From: Paracoccaceae bacterium
GTDB taxonomy: Bacteria > Pseudomonadota > Alphaproteobacteria > Rhodobacterales > Rhodobacteraceae
Direction of reading: 5' to 3'
NCBI GenBank assembly: GCA_023254015.1
Contig: JALQYS010000016.1
Coordinates: forward strand, 1-5,697
Length of the DNA stretch: 5,697 nucleotides
Part shown: positions 1-5,663 of the stretch, one piece after another
How positions within the stretch are numbered: the first letter of the stretch is position 1
Layout of the letters: every line of letters starts with the position of its first letter
Position numbers and translations under genes: made by a program
The notes under the pieces: model-generated
Database searches by the model: none
What the model was told of the DNA's origin: nothing
The model's input: the letters and a program-made list of their open reading frames with translations, nothing else

Positions 1-1287
1 GGCATGGTGTTCCAGCATTTCAAGCTGGTGCAGAATTTCACCGTGCTGGAAAACGTGATCCTCGGGGCCGAGGATGGCCCGATGCTCAACACCTCGATTT
101 CCCGCGCCCGCAAGGTGCTGGCGGATCTTGCCCGCGAATATGAGCTGGATGTGGACCCGGACGCCCTGATCGAGGATCTGTCCGTGGGCCATCAGCAGCG
201 GGTGGAAATCCTCAAGGCGCTGTATCGGCAGGCCGACATTCTGATCCTGGACGAGCCCACGGGCGTTCTGACCCCGGACGAGGCCGACCATCTGTTCCGC
301 ATCCTGAAAGGGCTGAAAGAGCAGGGCAAGACGGTGATCCTCATCACCCACAAGCTGCGCGAGATCATGGAGGCGACCGACAATGTCAGCGTCATGCGGC
401 GCGGCACCATGGTGGCCACGGTCAAGACCGCCGAAAGCAGCCCCGAGTCTCTGGCCGAGCTTATGGTCGGCCGCAAGGTTCTGCTGGAGGTCGAAAAGAA
501 ACCGGCCCAGCCCGGCGATGTGGTGCTGTCGGTCAAGGATCTGAAGGTCAAGGATGACCACGGCGTGGAACGTCTGAAAGGCATCAGCTTTGACATCCGC
601 GCCGGCGAGATCCTGGGCATCGCGGGCGTTGCCGGCAATGGCCAGTCCGAGCTTCTGGCGGCCCTCGGCGGCATGATGCGCGCCACTGGCAAGGTGACCA
701 TGAAAGGCGCCGATCTGCCCCTGTCGGGCAAGGGCGCCGATGGCCAATCCCGCCGGGCGGCGGGCATCGCCCATGTGCCGGAGGACCGCCACCACCACGG
801 ACTGATCCTTGACTTCACGGCTTGGGAGAACGTGGCCTTGGGCTATCACAACGACCCGGCCTATCAGAAGAACGCCCTGTTCATGGACAATGCCGCCCTG
901 ATTGCCGACACCGAAAAGAAGATGGCGACCTTCGATGTGCGCCCGCCGATCCCGTCGCTTCCGGCGAAATCCTTTTCGGGCGGCAACCAGCAAAAGATCG
1001 TCGTTGCCCGCGAGATGGAGCGGAACCCGGCGCTGCTGCTGATCGGCCAACCGACGCGGGGTGTCGATATCGGCGCGATCGAATTCATCCACAAACAGAT
1101 CGTGGCGCTGCGCGATGCCGGCACGGCGGTGCTGCTGGTCTCGGTGGAGCTCGATGAAATCATGAGCCTGTCAGACCGCATCGCCGTGATGTTCGACGGC
1201 AAGATCATGGGCGAACGCGCGCCTGATGCCACCAACGAACGCGAACTGGGCCTGTTGATGGCCGGCATGAACGGAGAGGCCGCCTGA
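1..1287 (+). CDS. Nucleoside ABC importer, double ATP-binding subunit (5' partial)
   Basis: This is the energising ATPase of a BMP-family nucleoside importer (YufO/NupA type, related to the RbsA sugar ATPases), acting on the cytoplasmic face of the inner membrane. The reading frame is open at the left edge, and the first residues (GMVFQHF) are a Q-loop, so the first Walker A lies upstream and the ATG at 4 is internal. Counting that Met as 1, half one shows signature LSVGHQQR (59-66), Walker B ILILDEPT (79-86) and H-loop His116. Half two shows a Walker A-like GVAGNGQSE (208-216), PEDR (259-262) and signature SGGNQQK (325-331). Its Walker B position reads LLLIGQPT (344-351), with Gly-Gln for Asp-Glu, and the H-loop reads VSVELDEI with no His. 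A degenerate second site is usual in this family. The stop is 1 base before the first permease start. Family assignment is secure; nucleoside specificity is inferred from the permeases and the phosphorylase downstream. Confidence 0.95.
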   Translation, partial: GMVFQHFKLVQNFTVLENVILGAEDGPMLNTSISRARKVLADLAREYELDVDPDALIEDLSVGHQQRVEILKALYRQADILILDEPTGVLTPDEADHLFRILKGLKEQGKTVILITHKLREIMEATDNVSVMRRGTMVATVKTAESSPESLAELMVGRKVLLEVEKKPAQPGDVVLSVKDLKVKDDHGVERLKGISFDIRAGEILGIAGVAGNGQSELLAALGGMMRATGKVTMKGADLPLSGKGADGQSRRAAGIAHVPEDRHHHGLILDFTAWENVALGYHNDPAYQKNALFMDNAALIADTEKKMATFDVRPPIPSLPAKSFSGGNQQKIVVAREMERNPALLLIGQPTRGVDIGAIEFIHKQIVALRDAGTAVLLVSVELDEIMSLSDRIAVMFDGKIMGERAPDATNERELGLLMAGMNGEAA

Positions 1288-1288
1288 A

Positions 1289-2395
1289 ATGGACCGACTG
1301 CCGAAATGGGCTGATGTCGCCCTTGTTCCCCTTGTCAGCCTGCTTCTGGCTGCGCTGATCTCTGCCCTGGTGATCCTTGCCATCGGACAAGACCCCATGG
1401 AGGCCTTGAACGTCATGGTGACTGGCGCGGTCGGGTCGGCCTATGGCTGGGGCTATACGCTCTATTACACCACCAGCTTCATCTTTACCGGGCTGGCAGT
1501 GACGGTCGCCTTCCATGCGGGCCTGTTCAACATCGGGGGCGAGGGGCAGGCGCAACTGGGCGGGCTGGGCGTGGCCCTGGCCTGTCTGTTCCTTCCCTGG
1601 CCGCACTGGTCGCTGGCCCTTATCGGTGCGGCGGTGGCCGCCGCCCTCTTCGGTGCCGCCTGGGCGGCCATCCCGGCCTATCTGCAGGCAAAGCGTGGCA
1701 GCCATATCGTGATCACGACGATCATGTTCAACTATATCGCTGCCTCGCTGATGGTGTTCATGCTGGTCGACGTGCTGCGCCCCGATGGCCAGATGGACCC
1801 GGCCACAGCGAATTTCCCCGAGGTCACGAAGCTGCCGACGCTGCACCAGATTCCTGGCTTCAGCCTGATCTTCACCAAGGACGTGCCTGCGAACATCACC
1901 TTCCTGATCGCACTTGGCGCCGCCTGGGCCGTCTGGGCGCTTTTGTGGCGCACCCGGCTGGGCTATCAGATCCGCGCCTTCGGAAAACCCGGGGCGGCCG
2001 CGCAATATGCCGGCATCAACGCCTTCCGCATCACCATGATCGCCATGCTGATGTCGGGCGGCCTTGCGGGGCTGATGGCGATCAACAATGTCATGGGCGA
2101 GGCGGAGCGGCTGCTGCAGAATTCCGCCTCGGGCGCGGGCTTCATCGGCATCGCCGTGGCGCTGATGGGGCGCAATCACCCGGTCGGCGTGGTGCTGGCG
2201 GCTGTGCTCTTCGGCTTCCTCTTTCAGGGCGGCGCAGAGCTGGGGCTTTGGACCAAGATCCCGATCGAACTCAGGACCGTGGTGCAGGGTCTGGTGATCC
2301 TGTTTACCGGCGCGCTGGACTATATGGTGCGCATGATGCTGGTGCGCATCTTCGCCCTGTTCCGCAGCCCCGCCCCCGCGAAAGGAGCCGCGTGA
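1289..2395 (+). CDS. Nucleoside ABC importer, permease subunit 1 (YufP/NupB-like)
   Basis: This is a 368-residue inner-membrane permease of the BPD_transp_2 family (branched-chain amino acid/ribose/nucleoside type). By eye it has about nine or ten hydrophobic segments, near residues 11-33, 61-77, 88-103, 107-129, 141-160, 201-219, 247-266, 281-312 and 330-345. The family motif FNIGGEGQ is at 80-87, and a basic cytoplasmic loop (RTRLGYQIRAFGKP, 221-234) probably contacts the ATPase. The ATG lies 1 base after the ATPase stop, with a purine-rich GGAGAGG (1273-1279) as ribosome binding site, so the genes are almost certainly co-transcribed. Length fits the larger of the two permeases of YufOPQ-type systems. 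It should pair with the next gene to form the pore. The exact substrate is not readable from the sequence. Confidence 0.95.
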   Translation: MDRLPKWADVALVPLVSLLLAALISALVILAIGQDPMEALNVMVTGAVGSAYGWGYTLYYTTSFIFTGLAVTVAFHAGLFNIGGEGQAQLGGLGVALACLFLPWPHWSLALIGAAVAAALFGAAWAAIPAYLQAKRGSHIVITTIMFNYIAASLMVFMLVDVLRPDGQMDPATANFPEVTKLPTLHQIPGFSLIFTKDVPANITFLIALGAAWAVWALLWRTRLGYQIRAFGKPGAAAQYAGINAFRITMIAMLMSGGLAGLMAINNVMGEAERLLQNSASGAGFIGIAVALMGRNHPVGVVLAAVLFGFLFQGGAELGLWTKIPIELRTVVQGLVILFTGALDYMVRMMLVRIFALFRSPAPAKGAA

Positions 2396-2397
2396 TG
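2381..2397 (+). promoter_or_regulatory. Ribosome binding site and TGATG stop-start overlap between the permeases
   Basis: AAAGGAG at 2381-2387 is a strong Shine-Dalgarno 7 bases before the ATG at 2395-2397. That ATG shares its A with the TGA stop (2393-2395) of the preceding permease. This fixes the start of permease 2 and suggests translational coupling, giving matched amounts of the two partners. Confidence 0.85.
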
Positions 2398-3363
2398 GAT
2401 TACGCAACGCTTCTGCAACTGCTTGATTCCACTCTGCGCCTTGGCACGCCATTGTTGCTGGCCTGCCTGGCCGGTCTTTATTCCGAGCGCGCGGGAATCT
2501 TCGACATCGGGCTTGAGGGCAAGATGCTGATGGCCGCGATGAGCGCGGGCGCCGTCGCCGCCATGACTGGTTCAGTCTGGATCGGCCTTCTGGCCGCGAT
2601 TGTCGGGTCGCTTCTCTTCGCCCTGTTGCATGGCGTCGCCTCGATCACCTTCCGGGGCAATCAGCTGATCTCGGGCGTGGCGCTGAACTTTCTGGCCTCG
2701 GGCATCACGGTGCTGACGGCGCAGGCCCTGTTCGGTCAGGGCGGGCGCACCCCGCCGCTGGAAGGGGCCGCGCGGTTCAACCCGATCACGCTGCCCTTTG
2801 CCGAAAGCCTGCAAGGCGTGCCGATCCTTGGCCCACTCTATCACGAGGTGATCTCGGGCCATTCCATCCTGGTCTATGCCGCCCTTGCCTTCGTGCCCTT
2901 CACCTGGTGGCTGCTCTATCGCACCCGCTTTGGCTTGCGCTTGCGGGCCGTGGGGGAAAACCCCGCCTCGGTTGACACCGCGGGCGTCTCGGTCAAGGGG
3001 CTGCGCTTTGCTGCCGTGATGATCACCGGCGTGCTGTGCGGCATCGCAGGCGCCTATATGGCCACCGCCCTGCAAGCCGGCTTTGGCCGCGAGATGACGG
3101 CGGGCCGTGGCTATATCGCGCTCGCCGCCCTCATTTTCGCCAAATGGCGGCCTTGGCAGGCGCTGGGGGCCACCATGCTCTTTGGCTTCTTCCAGGCACT
3201 CGCGCTGCGGCCGGATGTGGTGGAATCTGTCGTCGGCCGCAAGGTGCCGGTCTCGATGCTGGACGCCCTGCCTTATGTGCTCACCGTGCTGGTGCTGGCG
3301 GGCTTCGTCGGCAAGGCCATCCCTCCCCGCGCAGGTGGAGAGCCCTATGTGAAAGAACGCTAG
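2395..3363 (+). CDS. Nucleoside ABC importer, permease subunit 2 (YufQ/NupC-like)
   Basis: This is a 322-residue inner-membrane permease, the shorter partner of the preceding gene in a YufOPQ-type nucleoside importer. It has the paired-family motif FDIGLEGKML (36-45), several hydrophobic segments (about 14-28, 45-58, 61-83, 92-112, 157-175, 203-226, 238-248, 255-270, 290-306), a basic loop RTRFGLRLRAVGENP (176-190) and the conserved AGRGYIALAALIFAKWRP stretch (236-253). The ATG at 2395 is chosen because it has a strong ribosome binding site and a 1-base overlap with the upstream stop, and because MDYATLLQLL is a typical N-terminus for these proteins. The frame stays open upstream to a GTG at 1945, but that extension runs under permease 1 and reads as Gly/Arg-rich shadow sequence. 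The gene is followed by a hairpin repeat and then the phosphorylase gene. Confidence 0.95.
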   Translation: MDYATLLQLLDSTLRLGTPLLLACLAGLYSERAGIFDIGLEGKMLMAAMSAGAVAAMTGSVWIGLLAAIVGSLLFALLHGVASITFRGNQLISGVALNFLASGITVLTAQALFGQGGRTPPLEGAARFNPITLPFAESLQGVPILGPLYHEVISGHSILVYAALAFVPFTWWLLYRTRFGLRLRAVGENPASVDTAGVSVKGLRFAAVMITGVLCGIAGAYMATALQAGFGREMTAGRGYIALAALIFAKWRPWQALGATMLFGFFQALALRPDVVESVVGRKVPVSMLDALPYVLTVLVLAGFVGKAIPPRAGGEPYVKER

Positions 3364-3369
3364 GTCCAT

Positions 3370-3418
3370 CCTCTGTGCGCAAATATCCCACGGGGGTCCG
3401 GGGGTGTGAAACCCCCGG
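3370..3418 (+). repeat. Intergenic hairpin repeat, copy 1 (between permease 2 and phosphorylase)
   Basis: This short module has shared blocks in the order TGTGC (3374-3378), AAATATC (3381-3387), CGGGGGT (3391-3397), then a perfect 8-bp stem CCGGGGGT/ACCCCCGG (3398-3405 with 3411-3418) closed by a GTGAA loop. The same order recurs after the phosphorylase gene (4242-4288). From memory, elements of this form (AAATATC, then CGGGGGT, then a G5/C5 hairpin) are frequent between genes in Rhodobacteraceae. There is no T-run after the stem, so it is not a standard Rho-independent terminator. It may act as an mRNA 3'-end stabiliser, a partial terminator or a REP-like element. It fills most of the 81-base gap between the two genes. 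Confidence 0.8.
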
Positions 3419-3432
3419 TGCTGCCGTCAACG

Positions 3433-3436
3433 CAGG
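3433..3436 (+). promoter_or_regulatory. Ribosome binding site setting the phosphorylase start
   Basis: AGGA lies 8 bases before the ATG at 3445. It supports that start over the in-frame GTG at 3406, which sits in the loop of the preceding hairpin and has no proper site upstream. Confidence 0.65.
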
Positions 3437-3444
3437 ACAAAGAC

Positions 3445-4236
3445 ATGAAAACCTTGCTGGACATTGTGCAGTCCCGCGCCGGCACCGCGCCGGTCAGACT
3501 GGGCCTCATCCTTGGCTCGGGCCTTGGCCATCTGGCCCATGCGGTTGACGGAGTGGCCATTCCCTACGCCGATCTGCCCGGATTTCCCCATGTCGGCGTG
3601 TCGGGCCATAACCCGCACCTGCATATCGGCCTGCTGGAAGGGGTTCGCGTCGCTGTATTCGGCGCGCGCGAGCATTACTATGAAAACGGCAACCCGGCCG
3701 CCATGCGCCCGGCGCTGGAGCTTTTGCGGGCGTTGGGGGCGGGCAGCCTGATTACGACCAATGCCGCCGGCAGTCTGCGCCCCGACATCCGCCCGGGTGA
3801 TCTGATGCTGCTGAATGACCATATCAATTTCTCGGGCCTCAATCCGCTGATCGGCGAAAAGACCGACGCCCGTTTCGTGCCGATGACCACGGCGCATGAC
3901 CCCGATCTGCGTGCCGCCCTGCGCGACGCCGCACAAGCCGTGGGTGTCGCTCTGCCTGAGGGCGTCTACGCCTGGTATTCCGGTCCGTCCTTTGAAACCC
4001 CGGCCGAGATCCGCGCCATCAAGATCCTGGGTGGTGATGCCGTCGGCATGTCCACCGTGCCCGAGGTGATCCTCGCGCGGTTCCTAGGCCTTCGCGCCGC
4101 TGCCATCTCGACCATCACGAATATGGCCGCAGGTATGAGCGACGAGGCTATCAGCCACGAACATACCAAGGCGATGGCCCCCTTAGGCGCTGCGAAACTG
4201 GAAAAGGTCCTGCGCCGTTTCTTGCGCGACCTCTGA
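3445..4236 (+). CDS. punA: Purine nucleoside phosphorylase, trimeric (6-oxopurine) type
   Basis: This 263-residue cytosolic enzyme is predicted to split purine (deoxy)nucleosides with phosphate into base and (deoxy)ribose 1-phosphate. The family hallmarks are in order: GSGLG (24-28, phosphate loop), GHNPH (54-58), AREHYYE (74-80, matching Arg84/His86/Tyr88 of human PNP), TNAAG (105-109), PSFETPAE (181-188, Glu184 matching human Glu201), VGMST (200-204), ITNMAAG (224-230, Asn226 matching human Asn243) and SHEHT (237-241). The Glu/Asn pair is the known determinant for inosine and guanosine in trimeric PNPs, as opposed to hexameric DeoD. Length is close to the family's usual size. The start at 3445 gives a normal N-terminus (MKTLLDIV) and has AGGA upstream. 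The gene follows the importer genes after 81 bases, so imported nucleosides would be its natural substrate. The symbol follows the class; other names (pnp, deoD-like) are used in databases. Confidence 0.95.
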   Translation: MKTLLDIVQSRAGTAPVRLGLILGSGLGHLAHAVDGVAIPYADLPGFPHVGVSGHNPHLHIGLLEGVRVAVFGAREHYYENGNPAAMRPALELLRALGAGSLITTNAAGSLRPDIRPGDLMLLNDHINFSGLNPLIGEKTDARFVPMTTAHDPDLRAALRDAAQAVGVALPEGVYAWYSGPSFETPAEIRAIKILGGDAVGMSTVPEVILARFLGLRAAAISTITNMAAGMSDEAISHEHTKAMAPLGAAKLEKVLRRFLRDL

Positions 4237-4241
4237 TCCTG

Positions 4242-4288
4242 CCTTTGTGCAAAAAATATCTCGGGGGTGTGGGGGCGGAGCCCCCACA
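4242..4288 (+). repeat. Intergenic hairpin repeat, copy 2 (after phosphorylase)
   Basis: This is the second copy of the element at 3370-3418, in the same orientation, beginning 5 bases after the phosphorylase stop. The blocks are TGTGC (4246-4250), AAATATC (4254-4260) and CGGGGGT (4262-4268), then a perfect 9-bp stem TGTGGGGGC/GCCCCCACA (4268-4276 with 4280-4288) around a GGA loop. The outer stem bases differ from copy 1, but pairing is kept on both sides, which suggests the structure matters. On the plus strand no T-run follows. On the minus strand a T6 run (complement of 4251-4256) comes about 11 bases after the stem. It lies between two convergent genes and may help end both transcripts. 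Confidence 0.8.
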
Positions 4289-4294
4289 TAACGA

Positions 4295-5140
4295 TTAACG
4301 ACCGTGTGTCCGATCATAAGAATTGACCTGTGGCGGCACCCACCCCTCCAGCGCCCCATCAGCTGGCGTCAAAATCTGCATTGAGAGCGGATAACAGGCC
4401 GCAGTATCGGACGAATGTTCCGATCCACAATCGCCACCGGGGCAGGCACTCAGCACCGCCAAGAGATCAACCTCGGCAAAGAGATCGAGGTGGTCACCTT
4501 TGCGCACAGGGCTGGCCTTCATGAAATACTGGCCCGTATCGCGGGTGAAACCCGTGCACATGAACACGTTCAACACATCGTGCACGCGGGGTTCGGCTTC
4601 GGTCAGGCTCACGCCTTGATCGTCTGCTAAGGCGCGCGTTAGGTTTGAATGGCAGCAATAGTGGTAGTGATCCCCGCCCAAGGCACGGCCAGTATAAGGA
4701 TCGCACCGTGTGCCGATCACATCATGCACACGCCCACCAAATTCATCCGCGCCATACCACGCGAGGCTATCTTCAACGACGGTCGCCATGGGGCGCAGAT
4801 AGGGGAAACAGGACCAAAGTTGGTCGCCTTCGGTCACATGCGTGCCGTGAAGTGCACGCGTTTTCCCTGAATAGAACCGCTCCTCCAAGTTCTTCGCGTT
4901 GAACAAGTTCAAATCGCCCACCTGAGGTCCCTCGGGGCAGCCGATCCGCAGGAACGATCCAGCCGGCACGCGGATCGTTGCCGCATCGCGGGGCGGAACG
5001 ATGACCAAAGGCCCTTCAACAGCCGTGTCGAGCGCTGTGCGATAGAGATCCATCTGTGGGCGCGGCAGAGTTTCGGTTGGGTAACAGATTACCGGAGCGA
5101 TAGCGCGCCGTTTTTCTGCATCTTCAGGGATATTTGACAC
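4295..5140 (-). CDS. DUF1989 / urea carboxylase-associated (UAAP) family protein
   Basis: This is a 281-residue, probably cytosolic protein with no signal peptide or membrane segment. Family features are QVGDLNLFNAKN (73-84), HDVIGTRCDPYT (139-150), CCHSNLTRA (162-170), VLNVFMCTG (189-197) and KGDHLDLFAEVDLLAVLSACPGGDC (214-238, with Cys233 and Cys238). Paired UAAP1/UAAP2 members next to guanidine carboxylase have been shown to form carboxyguanidine deiminase (CgdAB). This single, longer version has no carboxylase, allophanate hydrolase or partner subunit beside it, so its substrate is unknown. A C-N hydrolase or deiminase role is a guess from family. The start is GTG at 5140, with TAGG 8 bases upstream. 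The next Met (residue 30, 5051-5053) lies nearer the conserved domain but has no visible ribosome binding site. The gene is convergent with the phosphorylase, divergent from the DUF6455 gene, and lower in GC than the importer genes. Confidence 0.85.
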   Translation of the reverse strand: MSNIPEDAEKRRAIAPVICYPTETLPRPQMDLYRTALDTAVEGPLVIVPPRDAATIRVPAGSFLRIGCPEGPQVGDLNLFNAKNLEERFYSGKTRALHGTHVTEGDQLWSCFPYLRPMATVVEDSLAWYGADEFGGRVHDVIGTRCDPYTGRALGGDHYHYCCHSNLTRALADDQGVSLTEAEPRVHDVLNVFMCTGFTRDTGQYFMKASPVRKGDHLDLFAEVDLLAVLSACPGGDCGSEHSSDTAACYPLSMQILTPADGALEGWVPPQVNSYDRTHGR

Positions 5141-5170
5141 GTTTTGAACCTATCTGAGTGATCGACGCTC

Positions 5171-5199
5171 AATATCCCGCCCAATTTGATCCCAATCAA
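5171..5199 (-). promoter_or_regulatory. Candidate promoter for the DUF1989 gene
   Basis: Read on the minus strand, TTGATT (complement of 5194-5199; 4 of 6 to TTGACA) and GATATT (complement of 5171-5176; 4 of 6 to TATAAT) are exactly 17 bases apart. Transcription would begin near 5164, about 24 bases before the GTG start. The -35 lies inside the FNR-type box, whose centre would fall near -28.5, a position that usually blocks transcription. The match is moderate and chance is possible. Confidence 0.4.
5186..5199. promoter_or_regulatory. FNR/FnrL-type (CRP-FNR family) binding site
   Basis: TTGATCCCAATCAA is an exact match to the FNR consensus TTGAT-N4-ATCAA, with extra flanking symmetry (AA-N before, N-TT after). 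It lies in the 117-base gap between two divergent genes, centred 65 bases before the plus-strand ATG at 5258 and 52 bases before the minus-strand GTG at 5140. FNR-type regulators of alphaproteobacteria (FnrL) sense oxygen through an iron-sulfur cluster. Dnr/NnrR paralogues that respond to nitric oxide use nearly the same site, so the exact regulator is uncertain. Confidence 0.75.
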
Positions 5200-5220
5200 G
5201 TTTATTTCCCCACTTTGGAA

Positions 5221-5226
5221 TCAAAT
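5221..5226 (+). promoter_or_regulatory. Candidate -10 element for the DUF6455 gene
   Basis: TCAAAT matches TATAAT at four of six positions. If it is the -10, transcription starts near 5233 and the FNR-type box is centred near -41, the classic class II activator position at which a good -35 is not needed. The leader would be about 25 bases. Support comes from spacing more than from the hexamer itself. Confidence 0.35.
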
Positions 5227-5244
5227 GACCGCAGTTCCCAATTT

Positions 5245-5248
5245 GGAG
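5245..5248 (+). promoter_or_regulatory. Ribosome binding site setting the DUF6455 gene start
   Basis: GGAG lies 9 bases before the ATG at 5258. It favours that start over the in-frame TTG at 5186, which falls inside the FNR-type box, and the ATG at 5225, which lacks such a site. Confidence 0.7.
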
Positions 5249-5257
5249 TGCCTCCCA

Positions 5258-5611
5258 ATGTCTTTCGTTTCTCAAGTTATCGACCGCGTCCGTGAACATG
5301 CCCGCATCGATGCAGAAGTCGACAACATGAATGTCGATGACCTGAACGGTCTGGGTCTTACCCGTGGTGAAATGCGCAAAATCGCTCATATGCCCCAAGA
5401 ACAGATCGACCGTATGGAAAAAATGGCAGGCGTTTTTGACGTGAAAACCGATAGCCTGCGCGAGTCAGGTGAGCAGATCGAGGTTGCACGCCGTTGTGCC
5501 TATTGCGGGGAAAACAAAGCCTGCAAATCCGCGCTCGCTGCGGGTGCATCCGCAGAAGAGATGACCTTCTGCCCAAATGCCAGCACCTATCGGGCGCACC
5601 GCAACAGCTAA
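5258..5611 (+). CDS. DUF6455 family protein, small four-cysteine protein
   Basis: This is a 117-residue soluble protein of unknown function with no signal peptide or membrane segment. The N-terminal half is charged and mostly helical in character. It contains DDLNGLGLTRGEMRKIAHMP (27-46), which resembles the short LGLTR-type helix of DUF1127 proteins. The C-terminal half holds four cysteines, Cys80, Cys83, Cys89 and Cys105, in the pattern C-x2-C-x5-C-x15-C, ending in FCPNA (104-108), which I recognise from the DUF6455 family of alphaproteobacteria. The spacing would suit a metal or iron-sulfur site, but this is inference. The ATG at 5258 is chosen for its ribosome binding site. The gene stands alone, with an FNR-type box upstream and a strong terminator directly after its stop, so low-oxygen control is likely. 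Its GC content is clearly below that of the importer genes. Confidence 0.85.
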   Translation: MSFVSQVIDRVREHARIDAEVDNMNVDDLNGLGLTRGEMRKIAHMPQEQIDRMEKMAGVFDVKTDSLRESGEQIEVARRCAYCGENKACKSALAAGASAEEMTFCPNASTYRAHRNS

Positions 5612-5616
5612 AAAAC

Positions 5617-5642
5617 AAAGCCCCGGATGATCCGGGGCTTTT
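5617..5642. terminator. Rho-independent terminator, probably bidirectional
   Basis: A perfect 11-bp stem (5617-5627 with 5631-5641; core GCCCCGG/CCGGGGC) surrounds a TGA loop and runs into TTTT (5639-5642). It begins 5 bases after the DUF6455 stop. On the opposite strand the A-rich stretch 5611-5619 gives a T-rich tail interrupted by one G, so it can also serve the minus-strand gene entering from the right. Confidence 0.92.
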
Positions 5643-5663
5643 CACTTCATAGTCATAGTTGGA

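Noticed and set aside
1945..2394. In-frame upstream extension of permease 2 starting at a GTG
   Set aside because: It overlaps permease 1 in another frame and reads as Arg/Gly-rich shadow. The ATG at 2395 has a strong ribosome binding site and a family-typical N-terminus.
1205..2452. Long (415-residue) open frame on the minus strand beneath permease 1
   Set aside because: It is His/Gln/Arg-rich low-complexity sequence with no recognisable domain, lying opposite a clear permease gene. It is a high-GC shadow frame.
2572..3369. Minus-strand open frame beneath permease 2
   Set aside because: It is His/Gly/Gln-rich with no motifs and is opposite a well-supported membrane protein gene.
4268..4288. 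Copy 2 hairpin as a classic Rho-independent terminator of the phosphorylase gene
   Set aside because: The stem is strong, but no T-run follows on the plus strand, and the same element occurs inside the operon. It is listed as a repeat with possible terminator activity.
4645..4902. Plus-strand open frames beneath the DUF1989 gene
   Set aside because: They have no ribosome binding sites or motifs, and the minus strand carries conserved DUF1989 sequence throughout.
5186..5257. N-terminal extension of the DUF6455 protein from a TTG or the ATG at 5225
   Set aside because: The TTG is the left arm of the FNR-type box, and neither start has a good ribosome binding site, whereas GGAG precedes the ATG at 5258.
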